A stretch of 51,975 nt of DNA from Acetobacter sp. DsW_063 (GCF_002153745.1 NZ_JOPL01000041.1:1-51975); one strand, 5' to 3'; counted from the stretch's first letter, positions 1-9,335 are shown. Numbers and translations are program-made. Notes: generated by a model not told the origin, from the letters alone.

Positions 1-49
1 GCGTTGGGCGTTGGGCGTTGGGCGTTGGGCGTTGGGCGTTGGGCGTTGA
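1..49. repeat. Heptamer tandem repeat (GCGTTGG), truncated by window edge
   Basis: Six perfect copies of GCGTTGG run from base 1 to 42, followed by a seventh copy with one change (GCGTTGA, 43-49). The array begins at the window edge, so its full length is unknown. It lies about 165 bp upstream of the AraC-type gene. The frame of that gene is open back into the array, but the real start is almost certainly at 213, so the repeat is probably untranslated. A 7-bp unit is prone to copy-number slippage; any effect on expression is speculation. Confidence 0.9.
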
Positions 50-212
50 GGTGTCGCGAATGACCGGGGGCGTCAAGCGCCAACGAAGTTCATCCCATAT
101 AAGATTTTGGAGCGAGAGGCTCGTCGGACCGAAAGCCGGTCATGCTTATAGCAATATCTGCCGAGCGGATGGAACGCGGGCCTGCTTAACTGCCTTCGCC
201 ACGGAGGACCCC

Positions 213-1094
213 ATGACCGAAGCCGCTCGCGGACAGTATCAGACAAGGATGCGGCGCGTGCTCGACCACATCGACCGTCATCTGGACGACGATCTGAGCC
301 TTGATGCGCTGAGCGCTGTCGCCGCTTTCTCGAAACACCACTTCCACCGCCAGTTCGCGGCGACCTTCGGCCTCTCCACCCATCGCTACGTCCAACTCGC
401 CCGAATGCGGCGGGCTTCGCACCATCTGGCGTTTCATACCGCGGCGAGCGTCACAGAAATCGCACTGGACGCCGGATATCAGACCCCGGATGCTTTCGCT
501 CGCGCTTTCAGGCAGCGATTCAGCCAGTCGCCCACCGATTTTCGAAAAGCTCCGGACTGGAAAACGTGGCGTGCGGCCTTTGACCCATTCATCGACGCAA
601 GGAGCCAGAATATGGCGAATTACACTCTGAGCGACGTCGTTATCCGCGATTTTCCTTCCACTGCAGTCGCCGTCATGACCCATCTGGGCGATCCCCACGG
701 CATTCCCGACACGATCAGGCGGTTCGTCACGTGGCGCCGATCCGTGGGATTGGGAAAGGCGATGAGCGACACTTTTACGATATTCTATTGCGACCCTCAA
801 AGAACGCCACCGAACCAGTTTCGCCTCGGCTTATGCGCCGCAACGACCGGGCCGATCCCGTCCAACGATGATCGTGTGACGTCGGCTCTGATTCCTGGAG
901 GGCGTTGCGCCGTCTTGCGCGTCATCGGGAGCAGCGACGACCTAGAGAATCCGGCGACTTTTCTCTACCGGGACTGGCTACCCGGCAGTGGAGAAGAATT
1001 GCGCGACTTTCCCCTGTTTTGCCAACGCGTCACGTTTTATCCCGATGCGCCAGAAAATGAGACCGTGACGGACGTGTTCCTCCCTCTCGTTTGA
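213..1094 (+). CDS. AraC family regulator with GyrI-like effector domain
   Basis: A 293-aa transcription factor. Residues about 10-110 hold two helix-turn-helix motifs of the AraC/XylS type (first around LDALSAVAAFSKHHFHRQF, second around VTEIALDAGYQTPDAFARAF). Residues about 135-293 form a GyrI-like domain (begins near SDVVIRDFPSTAVAVMTHLG), the small-molecule binding module found in Rob/SbmC relatives. I chose ATG 213 because GGAG lies a few bases upstream (ACGGAGGACCCC) and because the AraC homology starts directly after it; the frame is open for another 65 codons upstream but that stretch shows no protein-like character. The gene stands alone, so its target is unknown. Family assignment is firm; ligand and regulon cannot be told. 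Confidence 0.92.
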   Translation: MTEAARGQYQTRMRRVLDHIDRHLDDDLSLDALSAVAAFSKHHFHRQFAATFGLSTHRYVQLARMRRASHHLAFHTAASVTEIALDAGYQTPDAFARAFRQRFSQSPTDFRKAPDWKTWRAAFDPFIDARSQNMANYTLSDVVIRDFPSTAVAVMTHLGDPHGIPDTIRRFVTWRRSVGLGKAMSDTFTIFYCDPQRTPPNQFRLGLCAATTGPIPSNDDRVTSALIPGGRCAVLRVIGSSDDLENPATFLYRDWLPGSGEELRDFPLFCQRVTFYPDAPENETVTDVFLPLV

Positions 1095-1352
1095 AGGGTG
1101 GCGATTGGATGACGGGGTAATCAGGTCGCTATTCTCACGCGACACCAGTATTGCCTCTCCTGAAGACTACACGGCCACTGTAGTGAACTCCGCACATCGT
1201 CCGTGCAACGAACGCTCAGTCGGAAGAATTGAAACGATTTCGAAAAGAACTCCAGCTGTATCTTGCCGTTTCAGAAGCACGACGCCCCGCCGAGATCGCG
1301 GCCTTGCGCCGCATTCGTGCAGTGGTTCGATCGGATTTTGAAAGGCTTTCTT

Positions 1353-1883
1353 ATGCTGAAGACTCAGTACATCGCCCTCGGCGCCGTCTGCGGACTCGCG
1401 TTTTCCGCCGTCGGAGCCGCACACGCGCAGAGCGCAGCTGCGCAGCTTCCAGCGGGCACAGTCCTCTCCACGCAGCCTGCGGGCAGCGTGCCCGTGACGG
1501 CTCCTACCGACCCTGCTTCCAATCTGGCGACGAAAGGAACGCAGATCGTGAAGGGGGTCACCGGCAGCACAACCAGCGCAACGCCTGGGGCTCTGGATGA
1601 AAACGGCCTCCCGTCCCTGTCTTCCGCGAGCACTGGCAACGTGACCGGTTTGCTCTCCTATTGCATCAGCAAAAAACTGGTGAACAGCACGACCGCACGC
1701 AGCACGGCGCGCAACCTTGCGAAGCGTGACGACGTAAAGAACGACCAGGGGTACTCGATCGGTGGCCAAGGTCTGCTGCAGAATGGTTCCAGCACGCCGT
1801 TCGACATCTCCACGCTCAACAAGTCGAAGCGCGTGGAGCTGTGCAGCGATCTGGTGAAGAAGGGCCAATCGCTCTCTGACTGA
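1353..1883 (+). CDS. DUF2501 family exported protein (YjjA-like)
   Basis: A 176-aa protein with a clear Sec signal peptide (MLKTQYIALGAVCGLAFSAV, cleavage near AHAQS). The mature part has a low-complexity Ala/Thr/Pro/Gly-rich first half and a conserved second half from about residue 95 with two cysteines (LLSYCISKKLV and RVELCSDLVKKGQSL). This layout fits the DUF2501 family, whose E. coli member is YjjA, a periplasmic protein of unknown function. ATG 1353 follows AAAGG closely. The gene is monocistronic, between the AraC-type gene and a strong hairpin about 100 bp beyond its stop. Function is unknown. Confidence 0.85.
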   Translation: MLKTQYIALGAVCGLAFSAVGAAHAQSAAAQLPAGTVLSTQPAGSVPVTAPTDPASNLATKGTQIVKGVTGSTTSATPGALDENGLPSLSSASTGNVTGLLSYCISKKLVNSTTARSTARNLAKRDDVKNDQGYSIGGQGLLQNGSSTPFDISTLNKSKRVELCSDLVKKGQSLSD

Positions 1884-2540
1884 CGCCTCCCGCCGGGGTA
1901 AAAGTCGCGCTCGCTGGCGCCAGGCCGCGCAAGAACGTGATGCAGCCGACTTAGACGCCCCAGCGTTCAACTCAGAAAAAGGTGACAACAGGGGGCGGTC
2001 TCGCAGAATGACCGCTCCCTGTTGTAACGCTATCAGGACATTTTATCAGCCAATGTCGTTCCGGGTGAGCATAACAAAAAAAGATATTGTTCGTTTTAGG
2101 GACGAAAATTGCGTTGAAACTCAAAACGATTTTTCCGAACCAGATGTGGATATACAGCCTCCGTCATGATGCTTTTGTGAAGCAAGTTTCCCGCGATGCG
2201 GCGAACCGCATGCCCCCAAACGTTTTTTCCGAAAACTTTATCCGCAGACAATGACTCAGGAACAGGCTTCATCTCGCTGTGATAGCAAGCTGTTCAATCT
2301 GAAAAAATTGATCCACCCGTCACGATGCAGTTCTACGCAATTCGCGCCGCCACGCCGAAATCCCGATGACGAGCGCCCCATCCCTGCAAACCGAGCGCCA
2401 TGTCGCCGCTGTAAAAATTCCGTTCGCACTTCTCAAACAACGCAAAGCCGCCATACGCCTTCATCGCCACTACGCTACCAGACGTAGTCGCTCGCGAATT
2501 TGCCACCCTGCGTTCCCATCCCGCAGCAAGCCCAAACCCG
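1884..2540. other. Intergenic region between convergent genes
   Basis: About 650 bp between the DUF2501 gene (plus) and comEC (minus). It holds a strong hairpin at 1985-2025 and a smaller GC stem with a CGAA loop at 2196-2211 followed by a T run near 2223. The stretch 2100-2330 is AT-richer. On the minus strand an open frame of 43 codons ends at 2333; it contains no recognisable domain. I see no convincing gene. Confidence 0.5.
1985..2025 (+). terminator. Long hairpin downstream of the DUF2501 gene
   Basis: Two 16-nt arms (1985-2000 and 2010-2025) pair throughout with only one G-U wobble, closing a 9-nt loop (TCGCAGAAT). It lies about 100 bp after the stop at 1883 and before a convergent gene. 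There is no immediate T run (the nearest TTTT is about 14 nt on), so it is a non-canonical terminator or an mRNA-stabilising 3' structure. Confidence 0.5.
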
Positions 2541-4871
2541 CTATTCCTCCTCCGCCATCGGCAAATTCGGCGTCCCGTGCCCTCCGGGGCGCATCGTCCA
2601 TAACCGCCGCCCGGTCCACGCAGAATCCGAAAGAACGCGCATATGCGCTCCCTCCAGCCACACGGCCTGCGCCCCCTCCCGCCAAACCGTGAAACGGTCG
2701 ATGGCGCGCACGCCGGGACAGGATGCGCGCGCAGGGCTGACCGTGACGAACAGATCCATGCCGACGCACAGCGACGCAGGCAATGTGACGGCGCCATCGC
2801 TGTTGTCCTCAACGCGTAGCAGGACCGAGCGCCCGCCCCGTGTGAAAACGCAGACGCCCGACGCGCCGTCCTCTCCGCATGTCGCCGCTCCATCCTGCGT
2901 TTGCCCTCCTGCCTGCGGCAGGTCGCCCAGAGGCAGCGCGAAAGCCTGTTTCCACGCTTCGCGTTCGACCCACGCGTCTCGCGAACGGCCTGCGACATAA
3001 AGTCTGCCGCCGTCGCGCACGCCAATCACACCGCCATCCGCCGCCACAACGATGTCGGGTGGCACGACCAGAAAAGGCGACAGACACCCGACCAGCATCG
3101 GCGCCAGCCCCAACAGGCGCCAGCGGCGCGACCAAAGACACAGCCAGCACAACCCCAGCAGAAATGCGGCGAGCCCCCACGCAGGCGTCAGTGGCGTCGC
3201 AATACGTGCGGCGGGCCACGCTGCGACCATACGAGCGAACCAGAGAATGACCGAGAGTCCCTCTCCCATAAAATGCAACGGCGCCGCCTCCAGATGCAGC
3301 GGCATGATTACGACCGCGATCAATCCGGCAGGCATTACCCACAGTGCTGTCAGCGGCACGGCGATCAGGTTCGCCAAAACGAAAAATGGCTGAATTTCAC
3401 CGAAATGCGCCACCGACACCGGCAAAGTCGTCAATCCGGCCAGCAAACTGGTCAGGCCGAGCATCACGACGTGAACGAGCAGACGCCGTCCCAATCCACC
3501 ATCGCCGTACAACCGCAGAAGCGGTTTGCGGAGTGTTTCATATCCCGCGATCAGAGCCATGACCGCCGCAATCGACATCTGAAACGGCGCGTTCAACAGC
3601 TCAGCAGGACCGGTAAGCAAAAGCACCGCCGCCGCCGTGGCCAAGCCGCGCATTGAGGCGGCGCGCCTGCCGGTCAGAAGCGCCAGCACGACCAAACCCG
3701 CCATCACGAGACTGCGCAGCGCAGGCAAATGCATTCCTGTGAGAGCAACGTAAATCGCGCCGCCAAGCAATCCCGCTACTGCGGCGATCTCTTTGCATGG
3801 CAGACGGAGCGCGGCCCACTCCCACAAAGCCAGACCGGTTCGGACCGCCGCCATGATCAGACCGATAACGATTCCAAGATGAAGCCCCGCCACCGCCAAA
3901 AGATGCGCAAGCCCCGACGCAGCGAACGCCCCCCGATCAGCGGCGGGTATAGCGCTGGAAAGCCCCACAAGCACCGTCGCCGCGATTGCGCCTCGCGCGT
4001 CTGGCAGCACGGCACGTATCCGAGCGGCGATGATCTCTCGCACGGTTTCCAGGGACGACGCCGCCGAAACGCCCTCACCAGAGAGAGACAACCGCCCGAT
4101 GGCCGCGTCCGTCGTTTTGCGGTCCATCGCGCCGCCGCCTGCGGTCACCGTATGCGCTGCGCGGCTCTCTACGGACGGGTCATCTGAAAACCCTGTGTCC
4201 TCTGCAACGCCTTTCTCCACCGGACCCAGGGCTCGCCCTCCCCCTGCAAGGCCGGAGAACCAGGCCTCCCGCTGCTGATCGCGCATACCAGGAAGCGCCG
4301 GAAACGGCGGCGGACGCAAAAGCGCCCGCACCCTTATCTGATCTCCGGGAGCGAGGACCGCCACGTCGTCGCCCCGCAATCGTATCCGTAACGAGCGCCG
4401 CAAGGGGAGCATCCCTTCATCTTGCGGAGTCTCGAACAGCGCGCGCCCAAGCGTAACTCGGCGTAGAGACGGGTCGGCTGAATCTCCAGAACGCGGGGCC
4501 AGCGTGTCCACAGCGTCCACTCGCCCGGTCACATAAACTGCCCGGCGAGGCAATTCCGGCACAGGCGGCTGGCGATGCGCACTTGACCATGCCGCGAGAA
4601 AACCGATCGAAATCGACAGCGCCGCCGCCCCCGGCAACCGCGCCTCCAGCCGCCTCCAACCCGCCGCAAGCAGCGCGACGCCCATTGCCGCCGCCACCAG
4701 AGCCGCCCAAGGCGTAGGCTCCTCGCGCGGCCCCAAATAGAGCAACACCCCAATGGCCATGCCAACGGGAAGCCAGAGCGGCAACCTGTGTCGTTCCGAG
4801 AGGAGAAAAAGAAAAAGGCGGCTCAACGACGCCGCCTCACTTGCAGTAGAGCGGCGCCTCGAGCGCCACAT
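2541..4871 (-). CDS. comEC: ComEC/Rec2 family DNA-uptake channel protein
   Basis: A 776-aa polytopic membrane protein. The N-terminal part has membrane segments (residues about 33-105) followed by a soluble DUF4131-type region (about 110-215). The Competence domain follows (about 275-560) and shows the family hallmark GLAHLLAVAGLHLG, where transported single-stranded DNA is thought to pass the inner membrane. The last 170 residues have no HxHxDH metal site, so the C-terminal metallo-beta-lactamase nuclease domain of Gram-positive ComEC is absent, as in most alphaproteobacterial homologues. The ATG at 4871 has no Shine-Dalgarno but follows an A8 tract on the coding strand; an internal start is possible. 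It lies 42 bp downstream of the small gene at 4914-5357 and may be co-transcribed with it. Confidence 0.88.
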   Translation of the reverse strand: MWRSRRRSTASEAASLSRLFLFLLSERHRLPLWLPVGMAIGVLLYLGPREEPTPWAALVAAAMGVALLAAGWRRLEARLPGAAALSISIGFLAAWSSAHRQPPVPELPRRAVYVTGRVDAVDTLAPRSGDSADPSLRRVTLGRALFETPQDEGMLPLRRSLRIRLRGDDVAVLAPGDQIRVRALLRPPPFPALPGMRDQQREAWFSGLAGGGRALGPVEKGVAEDTGFSDDPSVESRAAHTVTAGGGAMDRKTTDAAIGRLSLSGEGVSAASSLETVREIIAARIRAVLPDARGAIAATVLVGLSSAIPAADRGAFAASGLAHLLAVAGLHLGIVIGLIMAAVRTGLALWEWAALRLPCKEIAAVAGLLGGAIYVALTGMHLPALRSLVMAGLVVLALLTGRRAASMRGLATAAAVLLLTGPAELLNAPFQMSIAAVMALIAGYETLRKPLLRLYGDGGLGRRLLVHVVMLGLTSLLAGLTTLPVSVAHFGEIQPFFVLANLIAVPLTALWVMPAGLIAVVIMPLHLEAAPLHFMGEGLSVILWFARMVAAWPAARIATPLTPAWGLAAFLLGLCWLCLWSRRWRLLGLAPMLVGCLSPFLVVPPDIVVAADGGVIGVRDGGRLYVAGRSRDAWVEREAWKQAFALPLGDLPQAGGQTQDGAATCGEDGASGVCVFTRGGRSVLLRVEDNSDGAVTLPASLCVGMDLFVTVSPARASCPGVRAIDRFTVWREGAQAVWLEGAHMRVLSDSAWTGRRLWTMRPGGHGTPNLPMAEEE

Positions 4872-4913
4872 CGCACTTTTTTTTAGAACGGCACAGCGGC
4901 AGGCTACGAGGAC

Positions 4914-5357
4914 TCAGGAGAGTGGCCGCCCCTCCGCCGCCCCAAAAAACACGTAGTGCATGAAGGGATCGTTTTCATACCCGGCGAGGTCCGGGTTGGC
5001 GGCGATGTACGCCTTGCCGTTGAAAGCCGCGTTCGGCTGACGCCCTTCCCGAAATCCACTCTCCCTGTAGTGGGACGCCGGGTCGACCCCCGCCTGATTT
5101 ACGTCGGGATAAGCATCAAGGTACCACTGCGCATCGAAATACAGGGCCTCACGCACTGCAGGGACACGAGCGGCAACCTCAACAGCCACCACTTCTTCAA
5201 TTGTCTTCGCCCTGACTGGCGAGGATTTCCGTTTCGAAAACGCACTAATCTTCTTCGCAGGCGCTGCAACGACACGAGCTTTCGGCGTCGAGCGCGTGGG
5301 AGTTGCTTTGACTGCAGCGGCCTTGCCGGAAGACGTGCTCGCTTTAACTCGGATCAC
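4914..5357 (-). CDS. Small basic protein with two YPDV/NPDL-type repeats
   Basis: A 147-aa protein in two parts. Residues 1-57 are rich in Lys, Ala, Ser, Thr and Pro (SSGKAAAVKATPTRSTPKAR), like a histone H1 tail. Residues 70-147 carry two copies of a repeat of the form (F/Y)-x-Y-L-x-A-x-P-D-(V/L) ... HY ... G ... EGR-P: first FDAQWYLDAYPDVNQAG with DPASHY and EGRQP, then AYIAANPDLAGYENDP with HYVFFG and EGRPLS. Such repeats occur in bacterial glycosyltransferases and large exported proteins, where their role is not established. The gene lies upstream of comEC on the same strand and divergent from radA. Function unknown; the basic tail resembles those on two glycosylation-locus proteins in this window. 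Confidence 0.75.
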   Translation of the reverse strand: MIRVKASTSSGKAAAVKATPTRSTPKARVVAAPAKKISAFSKRKSSPVRAKTIEEVVAVEVAARVPAVREALYFDAQWYLDAYPDVNQAGVDPASHYRESGFREGRQPNAAFNGKAYIAANPDLAGYENDPFMHYVFFGAAEGRPLS

Positions 5358-5524
5358 GCCTCAATCTCCCTGATAGTTTCCTGAACATCCGCGCCCGAAT
5401 ATCCTAGAGACTGATCGGAAATACAATGCCACAAAACCGCATCGCGCCCTAAAAATTTGCCTCGCGACGATGATCGACTAACAAAAGGGACTGCCGCCGC
5501 TTTTGGCCCAGAGGATGTATCTTT

Positions 5525-6925
5525 TTGTCCAAACGACCCACCCAACGTTTCGTCTGCCAGTCATGCGGCGCCGTCTATCCAAAGTGGTCAGGCAGGTGCG
5601 ACGCCTGTGGCGAGTGGAACACCATCGTCGAGGAGACGGTGGAGCCCACCGCTGCCGCATCCAGAAGACGCGCCACAAAAACCGGGATCAGCCTTGAGGG
5701 GCTGACGGGCTCCGCATCGCCGCCTCCAAGACGGGCGACGGGCATCGACGAACTGGACCGGGTTCTGGGCGGCGGTCTTGTCGCCGCGTCCGTCGTGCTC
5801 GTCGGAGGCGATCCCGGCATCGGCAAATCGACTCTGCTGTTACAAACGGCGTGCCGCCTCGCGCTCGGCGGACAACGCGTCATCTACATCTCGGGCGAAG
5901 AAGCAATCGACCAGATCCGCATGCGCGCGCAACGGCTGGAGCTTGAGGCGCCCGCCCTGCAACTTGCCGCCTCCATCAACGTGTCGGACATCGTCTCAAC
6001 ACTCGAAAATGAATCGGACGTCGCGCTTGTCGTCATAGATTCGATTCAGACGATGTGGCTGGACACCGTCGACAGCGCGCCCGGCTCGGTCGCGCAGGTC
6101 CGCGCCTGTTCGTTCGAACTGATACGCCTCGCCAAAAAGCGTGGCTTCAGCCTTGTGCTCGTCGGCCACGTCACGAAGGACGGCGCGCTGGCGGGACCAC
6201 GCGTGATGGAGCACATGGTCGACGCAGTCATGTATTTCGAAGGCGACCGCGGGCATCAGTTCCGCATCCTGCGCGCAGCCAAGAACCGTTTTGGCGCCAC
6301 GGACGAAATCGGCGTGTTCGCGATGACGGATCGAGGGCTGGTTGAAGTTCCCAACCCCTCTGCCCTGTTTCTTGCCGAACGACGCGGTAATATCGCAGGC
6401 TCCGCTGTTTTCGCCGGACTGGAGGGCACGCGTCCCGTATTGCTGGAGGTTCAGGCTCTGCTCTCGCCAAAGGCTGGCGACAACGCCCCACGCCGGGCAG
6501 TGATCGGCTGGGATACGGGACGTCTCGCCATGCTGCTCGCGGTGCTTGAGACTCGATGCGGGCTCAAACTTTCGACAATGGACGTTTACCTCAACTTCGC
6601 GGGCGGTCTGCGCGTCACGGAACCTGCCGCTGATCTCGCGGTCGCCGCCGCGTTGATATCTGCAGCGACCGGGCAGCCAACGAGCGCCGGGTCGGTTTAT
6701 TTCGGCGAGGTCGGCCTGTCAGGTGAAATCCGGCAGGTGCCGCAGGCTGACGCAAGACTGAAGGAAGCCCAGAAACTCGGGTTTGAACTGGCGGTGCTGC
6801 CTCGTCGCGTCGCGCGCGCCACGAGCGCGCGCGCCCGGCCGCCTGCAGGTCTTACGCTGAACGAACTCGGGCATTTGTCGGATTTGGTGGCTGAAATGGG
6901 GGCGAATGGAGCGGAGGCGGAGTAA
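5525..6925 (+). CDS. radA: DNA repair protein RadA
   Basis: A 466-aa branch-migration ATPase that helps process recombination intermediates. It starts with a C4 zinc finger (C11, C14, C25, C28), then the RecA-like core with Walker A GGDPGIGKST at about 94-103, the RadA-specific KNRFG motif near residue 253, and a C-terminal Lon-protease-like domain (about 300-450) ending in the expected SDLVAEM region. Length is normal. The start is a TTG at 5525: the zinc finger needs these first residues and AGAGG lies about 12 nt upstream. It is divergent from the gene at 4914-5357 and is followed by an AT-rich non-genic stretch. Confidence 0.97.
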   Translation: MSKRPTQRFVCQSCGAVYPKWSGRCDACGEWNTIVEETVEPTAAASRRRATKTGISLEGLTGSASPPPRRATGIDELDRVLGGGLVAASVVLVGGDPGIGKSTLLLQTACRLALGGQRVIYISGEEAIDQIRMRAQRLELEAPALQLAASINVSDIVSTLENESDVALVVIDSIQTMWLDTVDSAPGSVAQVRACSFELIRLAKKRGFSLVLVGHVTKDGALAGPRVMEHMVDAVMYFEGDRGHQFRILRAAKNRFGATDEIGVFAMTDRGLVEVPNPSALFLAERRGNIAGSAVFAGLEGTRPVLLEVQALLSPKAGDNAPRRAVIGWDTGRLAMLLAVLETRCGLKLSTMDVYLNFAGGLRVTEPAADLAVAAALISAATGQPTSAGSVYFGEVGLSGEIRQVPQADARLKEAQKLGFELAVLPRRVARATSARARPPAGLTLNELGHLSDLVAEMGANGAEAE

Positions 6926-7395
6926 GCGGGCTTTCGCCGACAATAATTCGCGACGGTATAAGCCGCGGTTGCATCAAAATCCTTAGAGCTGACGTCGGCC
7001 AGATGGTGATTTCAGATCGGCTCGGGCAACGCGGTGTATCAGTAGACGACGAGGAAAATACCTTCGACAGCCACGGCGATTGGAAACGATGCGGTTTCAA
7101 AACATAATTTAAAAAATCGGTCTATCGAAAAATTCAATCTCTTTGAGACGCCACTTAATAGTTTAGATCTATCGCAAGTGGAAAACATAATGCTCTGCAA
7201 GCGCTCTCCAATTGGGCATTCACAAGCAGAAAAAATTACAAAATCCATCTTTAATGCAAACACGCGCAATAAAAATCAAACGAGATGACGGCTACGACAA
7301 GGCGACCTTCAGTTTCTCTTCACCTTTTCCTTCGACAAAAAATTGCATTTCTCGCGAAACATCTATCATCGGCGGGTAAATATCCTCTGGAGTAG
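6926..7395. other. AT-rich intergenic region after radA
   Basis: This 470-bp stretch is clearly more AT-rich than its surroundings, most of all 7085-7300. Two plus-strand frames are open without a good start or ribosome site: one of about 57 codons running to a TAA near 7108 (contains LGQRGVSVDDEENTFDSHGD) and one of about 75 codons ending near 7288 (contains ETPLNSLDLSQVEN). The minus strand is also open over 7039-7269. I recognise none of them; they may be relics of a foreign gene or chance. Confidence 0.4.
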
Positions 7396-8307
7396 TCACT
7401 TACGCAGTTTCGGCGGCCGCCCTGACCAGAACGACGCCAACAACGACCCCGAAATATTGTGCCAGATTGAAAATACCGCGCCCGGCAACGCCGCGAGCGG
7501 AGAAAAATACAAGCGCCCCAGCGTCGCCGCCAGCCCGGAATTCTGCATCCCGACTTCCAGCGCCAGTGTTCGACAGACTGATTCGTCGAAGCCCAACAAC
7601 CGCCCGCCCCAATAGCCGCCCAGAAGGCCAATGGCGTTGTGCGCGATCACGCCGACCAGAATGATCGGTCCCACAGACACAAGGGCAGGCCGCGTCAACG
7701 CAACGATGCAAGCGATGATAATCAGGATCGACGCCATCGCCACCAGCGGCAACGCAGGCTCGACGACACGCACGAGTTTCGGAGCCGCACGGTTCAGCAC
7801 CAGCCCAAGCATGATCGGCGCAGCGACTATCGTCACGATGCTGCGGAACAAGCCCCAGCTATCCACAGCCACGTCGGCGGAGACATACAGCCGCGTCAAT
7901 AGAGGCGTGGCGACAATTCCGACGAGCGTGGAAGCTGTGCTGATGCTGACAGAAAGCGCGACATCGCCCTTTGACAGATAGATCATCACATTCGACGCAG
8001 TGCCGCTGGCGACGCAACCGACAAGCACCATTCCCGCAGCCAACGCAGGCGGCATCGAGAGAATGTGCGCGATCCCCCACGCCGCCAAGGGCATGACGAG
8101 GTAATGCAGCCCCACGCCTGCCAGAACCGGCCACGGGCGGCGGGCGACGCGTGCAAAATCGGCAGGCGTCAGCGTCACCCCCATGGCGAACATGATGAAC
8201 GCAAGCAGCGGCGTCACCGCCGGCGCCATCACAACGAAGGGACCTGACCACGTAATGGCGGCAAACGAAACCAGACAGGCCCAGACCGGAAAAAGACGCG
8301 TCAGCAT
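7396..8307 (-). CDS. Bile acid:sodium symporter (BASS) family transporter
   Basis: A 303-aa inner-membrane protein with about nine to ten hydrophobic helices and almost no soluble part. Motifs typical of the BASS superfamily are visible: [19 protein letters not shown] early on, [19 protein letters not shown] around residue 97-115 (the crossover region that binds sodium and substrate), and [18 protein letters not shown] near residue 250. Close relatives include the ketopantoate/pantoate uptake protein PanS and uncharacterised YocS-like transporters, so an organic-anion substrate is likely but unproven. It runs 51 bp downstream of the glutathione S-transferase gene on the same strand and may be co-transcribed. 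Confidence 0.9.
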   Translation of the reverse strand: MLTRLFPVWACLVSFAAITWSGPFVVMAPAVTPLLAFIMFAMGVTLTPADFARVARRPWPVLAGVGLHYLVMPLAAWGIAHILSMPPALAAGMVLVGCVASGTASNVMIYLSKGDVALSVSISTASTLVGIVATPLLTRLYVSADVAVDSWGLFRSIVTIVAAPIMLGLVLNRAAPKLVRVVEPALPLVAMASILIIIACIVALTRPALVSVGPIILVGVIAHNAIGLLGGYWGGRLLGFDESVCRTLALEVGMQNSGLAATLGRLYFSPLAALPGAVFSIWHNISGSLLASFWSGRPPKLRK

Positions 8308-8358
8308 CGACCGACGCCCATGGCGTTCATTGACTGCAACAGGCGCACCCCCAATCCC

Positions 8359-8976
8359 TCAGACAGGCGGCCAGGCGCGGAACGCTGGCGTTTGTTCGGC
8401 GCGGGCGGCAAGGCGCGCAACCGCTGGAAAAGACGCCGCCTGCACATACTCCGCTGCGACGTCCTGCGTAAAGCGCCAGGCGACGCCAACCGTGACGTCC
8501 GCCTGAGTGAAGCGTTCGCCCAGCGCCCAGCCCTCTCCCGCAGACCTCAGAGCTTTATCAAGGCCCGCATACGCCGCGAGCAACTGTCGCGTCACCCGAT
8601 CGAGCCACGGCCTTGAACGCTCGGTTTCGGCGCGCAGATGCACCTCGTAGACGATCTGCACCGTCTTCTCGCAGGCCGCGAGGGCCAGACCCATCAGGTG
8701 AAGGCAACGGAGCCGTTCGGGCGCCGTGACAGGCAGCAGGCGTCGCTCCTCCGTTACAAGCGCCTCTCCATAATCAAGGATCAGCGACGATTCCATCAGC
8801 GTCGTTCCATCGTCGAGGATGAGCGTCGGCGCCTTCACGACCGGATTGATCTGACTGAATGCGTCGAAAGTCCGAATAACGGACACGGCTTCATGGTCAA
8901 ACGATAGCCCCATCAGTTCGAACGAAATCGCCACCCGGCGCACGAACGGCGAGTCCAGCATACCGACAAGACGCAT
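8359..8976 (-). CDS. Glutathione S-transferase family protein
   Basis: A 205-aa cytosolic enzyme. Residues 1-80 form the thioredoxin-like N-terminal domain (MRLVGMLDSPFVRRVAISFE; then KAPTLILDDGTTLMESSLIL, the cis-Pro and Glu-Ser glutathione-binding part), and 85-205 the all-helical C-terminal domain (GERFTQADVTVGVAWRFTQD). I chose ATG 8976: GGAG lies 9-10 nt upstream and the GST fold begins here. The frame stays open another 103 codons upstream to 9285 but that part has no known domain. It probably conjugates or reduces electrophilic compounds; the substrate is unknown. It lies just upstream of the BASS transporter and divergent from the diguanylate cyclase. Confidence 0.9.
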   Translation of the reverse strand: MRLVGMLDSPFVRRVAISFELMGLSFDHEAVSVIRTFDAFSQINPVVKAPTLILDDGTTLMESSLILDYGEALVTEERRLLPVTAPERLRCLHLMGLALAACEKTVQIVYEVHLRAETERSRPWLDRVTRQLLAAYAGLDKALRSAGEGWALGERFTQADVTVGVAWRFTQDVAAEYVQAASFPAVARLAARAEQTPAFRAWPPV

Positions 8977-9335
8977 AAAAAGGCTCCGCTCCTGAAACGC
9001 CGCGATCCTTCCATTTTTGGGCGCCGCTGCAAAGTCCGGCGCCGGGATCACAGACACGCCTGCGGCGACTGAGAGTGGAGCGCACCGCATGCCTTCACTA
9101 AAGCGGAAGCGCTTCGGTTCGTGTCCACAAGAGCTGCTCTCAGCGAACCAAATCCTCACACCAGCACTCTCATGCGGGGCGACGTGAAGCTCGCCTTCGA
9201 TGACGTTGTAGCACGCCACAGTTCTCTCAGAGCCGCCATCCAGGACGAGTAACGCGACGCGCGGCCGAGCCGAAGCGCTTAGCACGTAGTATTTAAGGAA
9301 ATTTTCGTAATACGTCGGCGCGCATATCGAATTCC

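Noticed and set aside
2333-2475. Minus-strand frame ending VAMKAYGGFALFEKCERN... downstream of comEC
   Set aside because: About 43 codons look protein-like, but there is no ribosome site, no family match in memory, and the frame overlaps the comEC coding region further upstream.
4876-4884. T8 tract as terminator between the small gene and comEC
   Set aside because: On the transcribed minus strand it is an A tract, and no stem precedes it.
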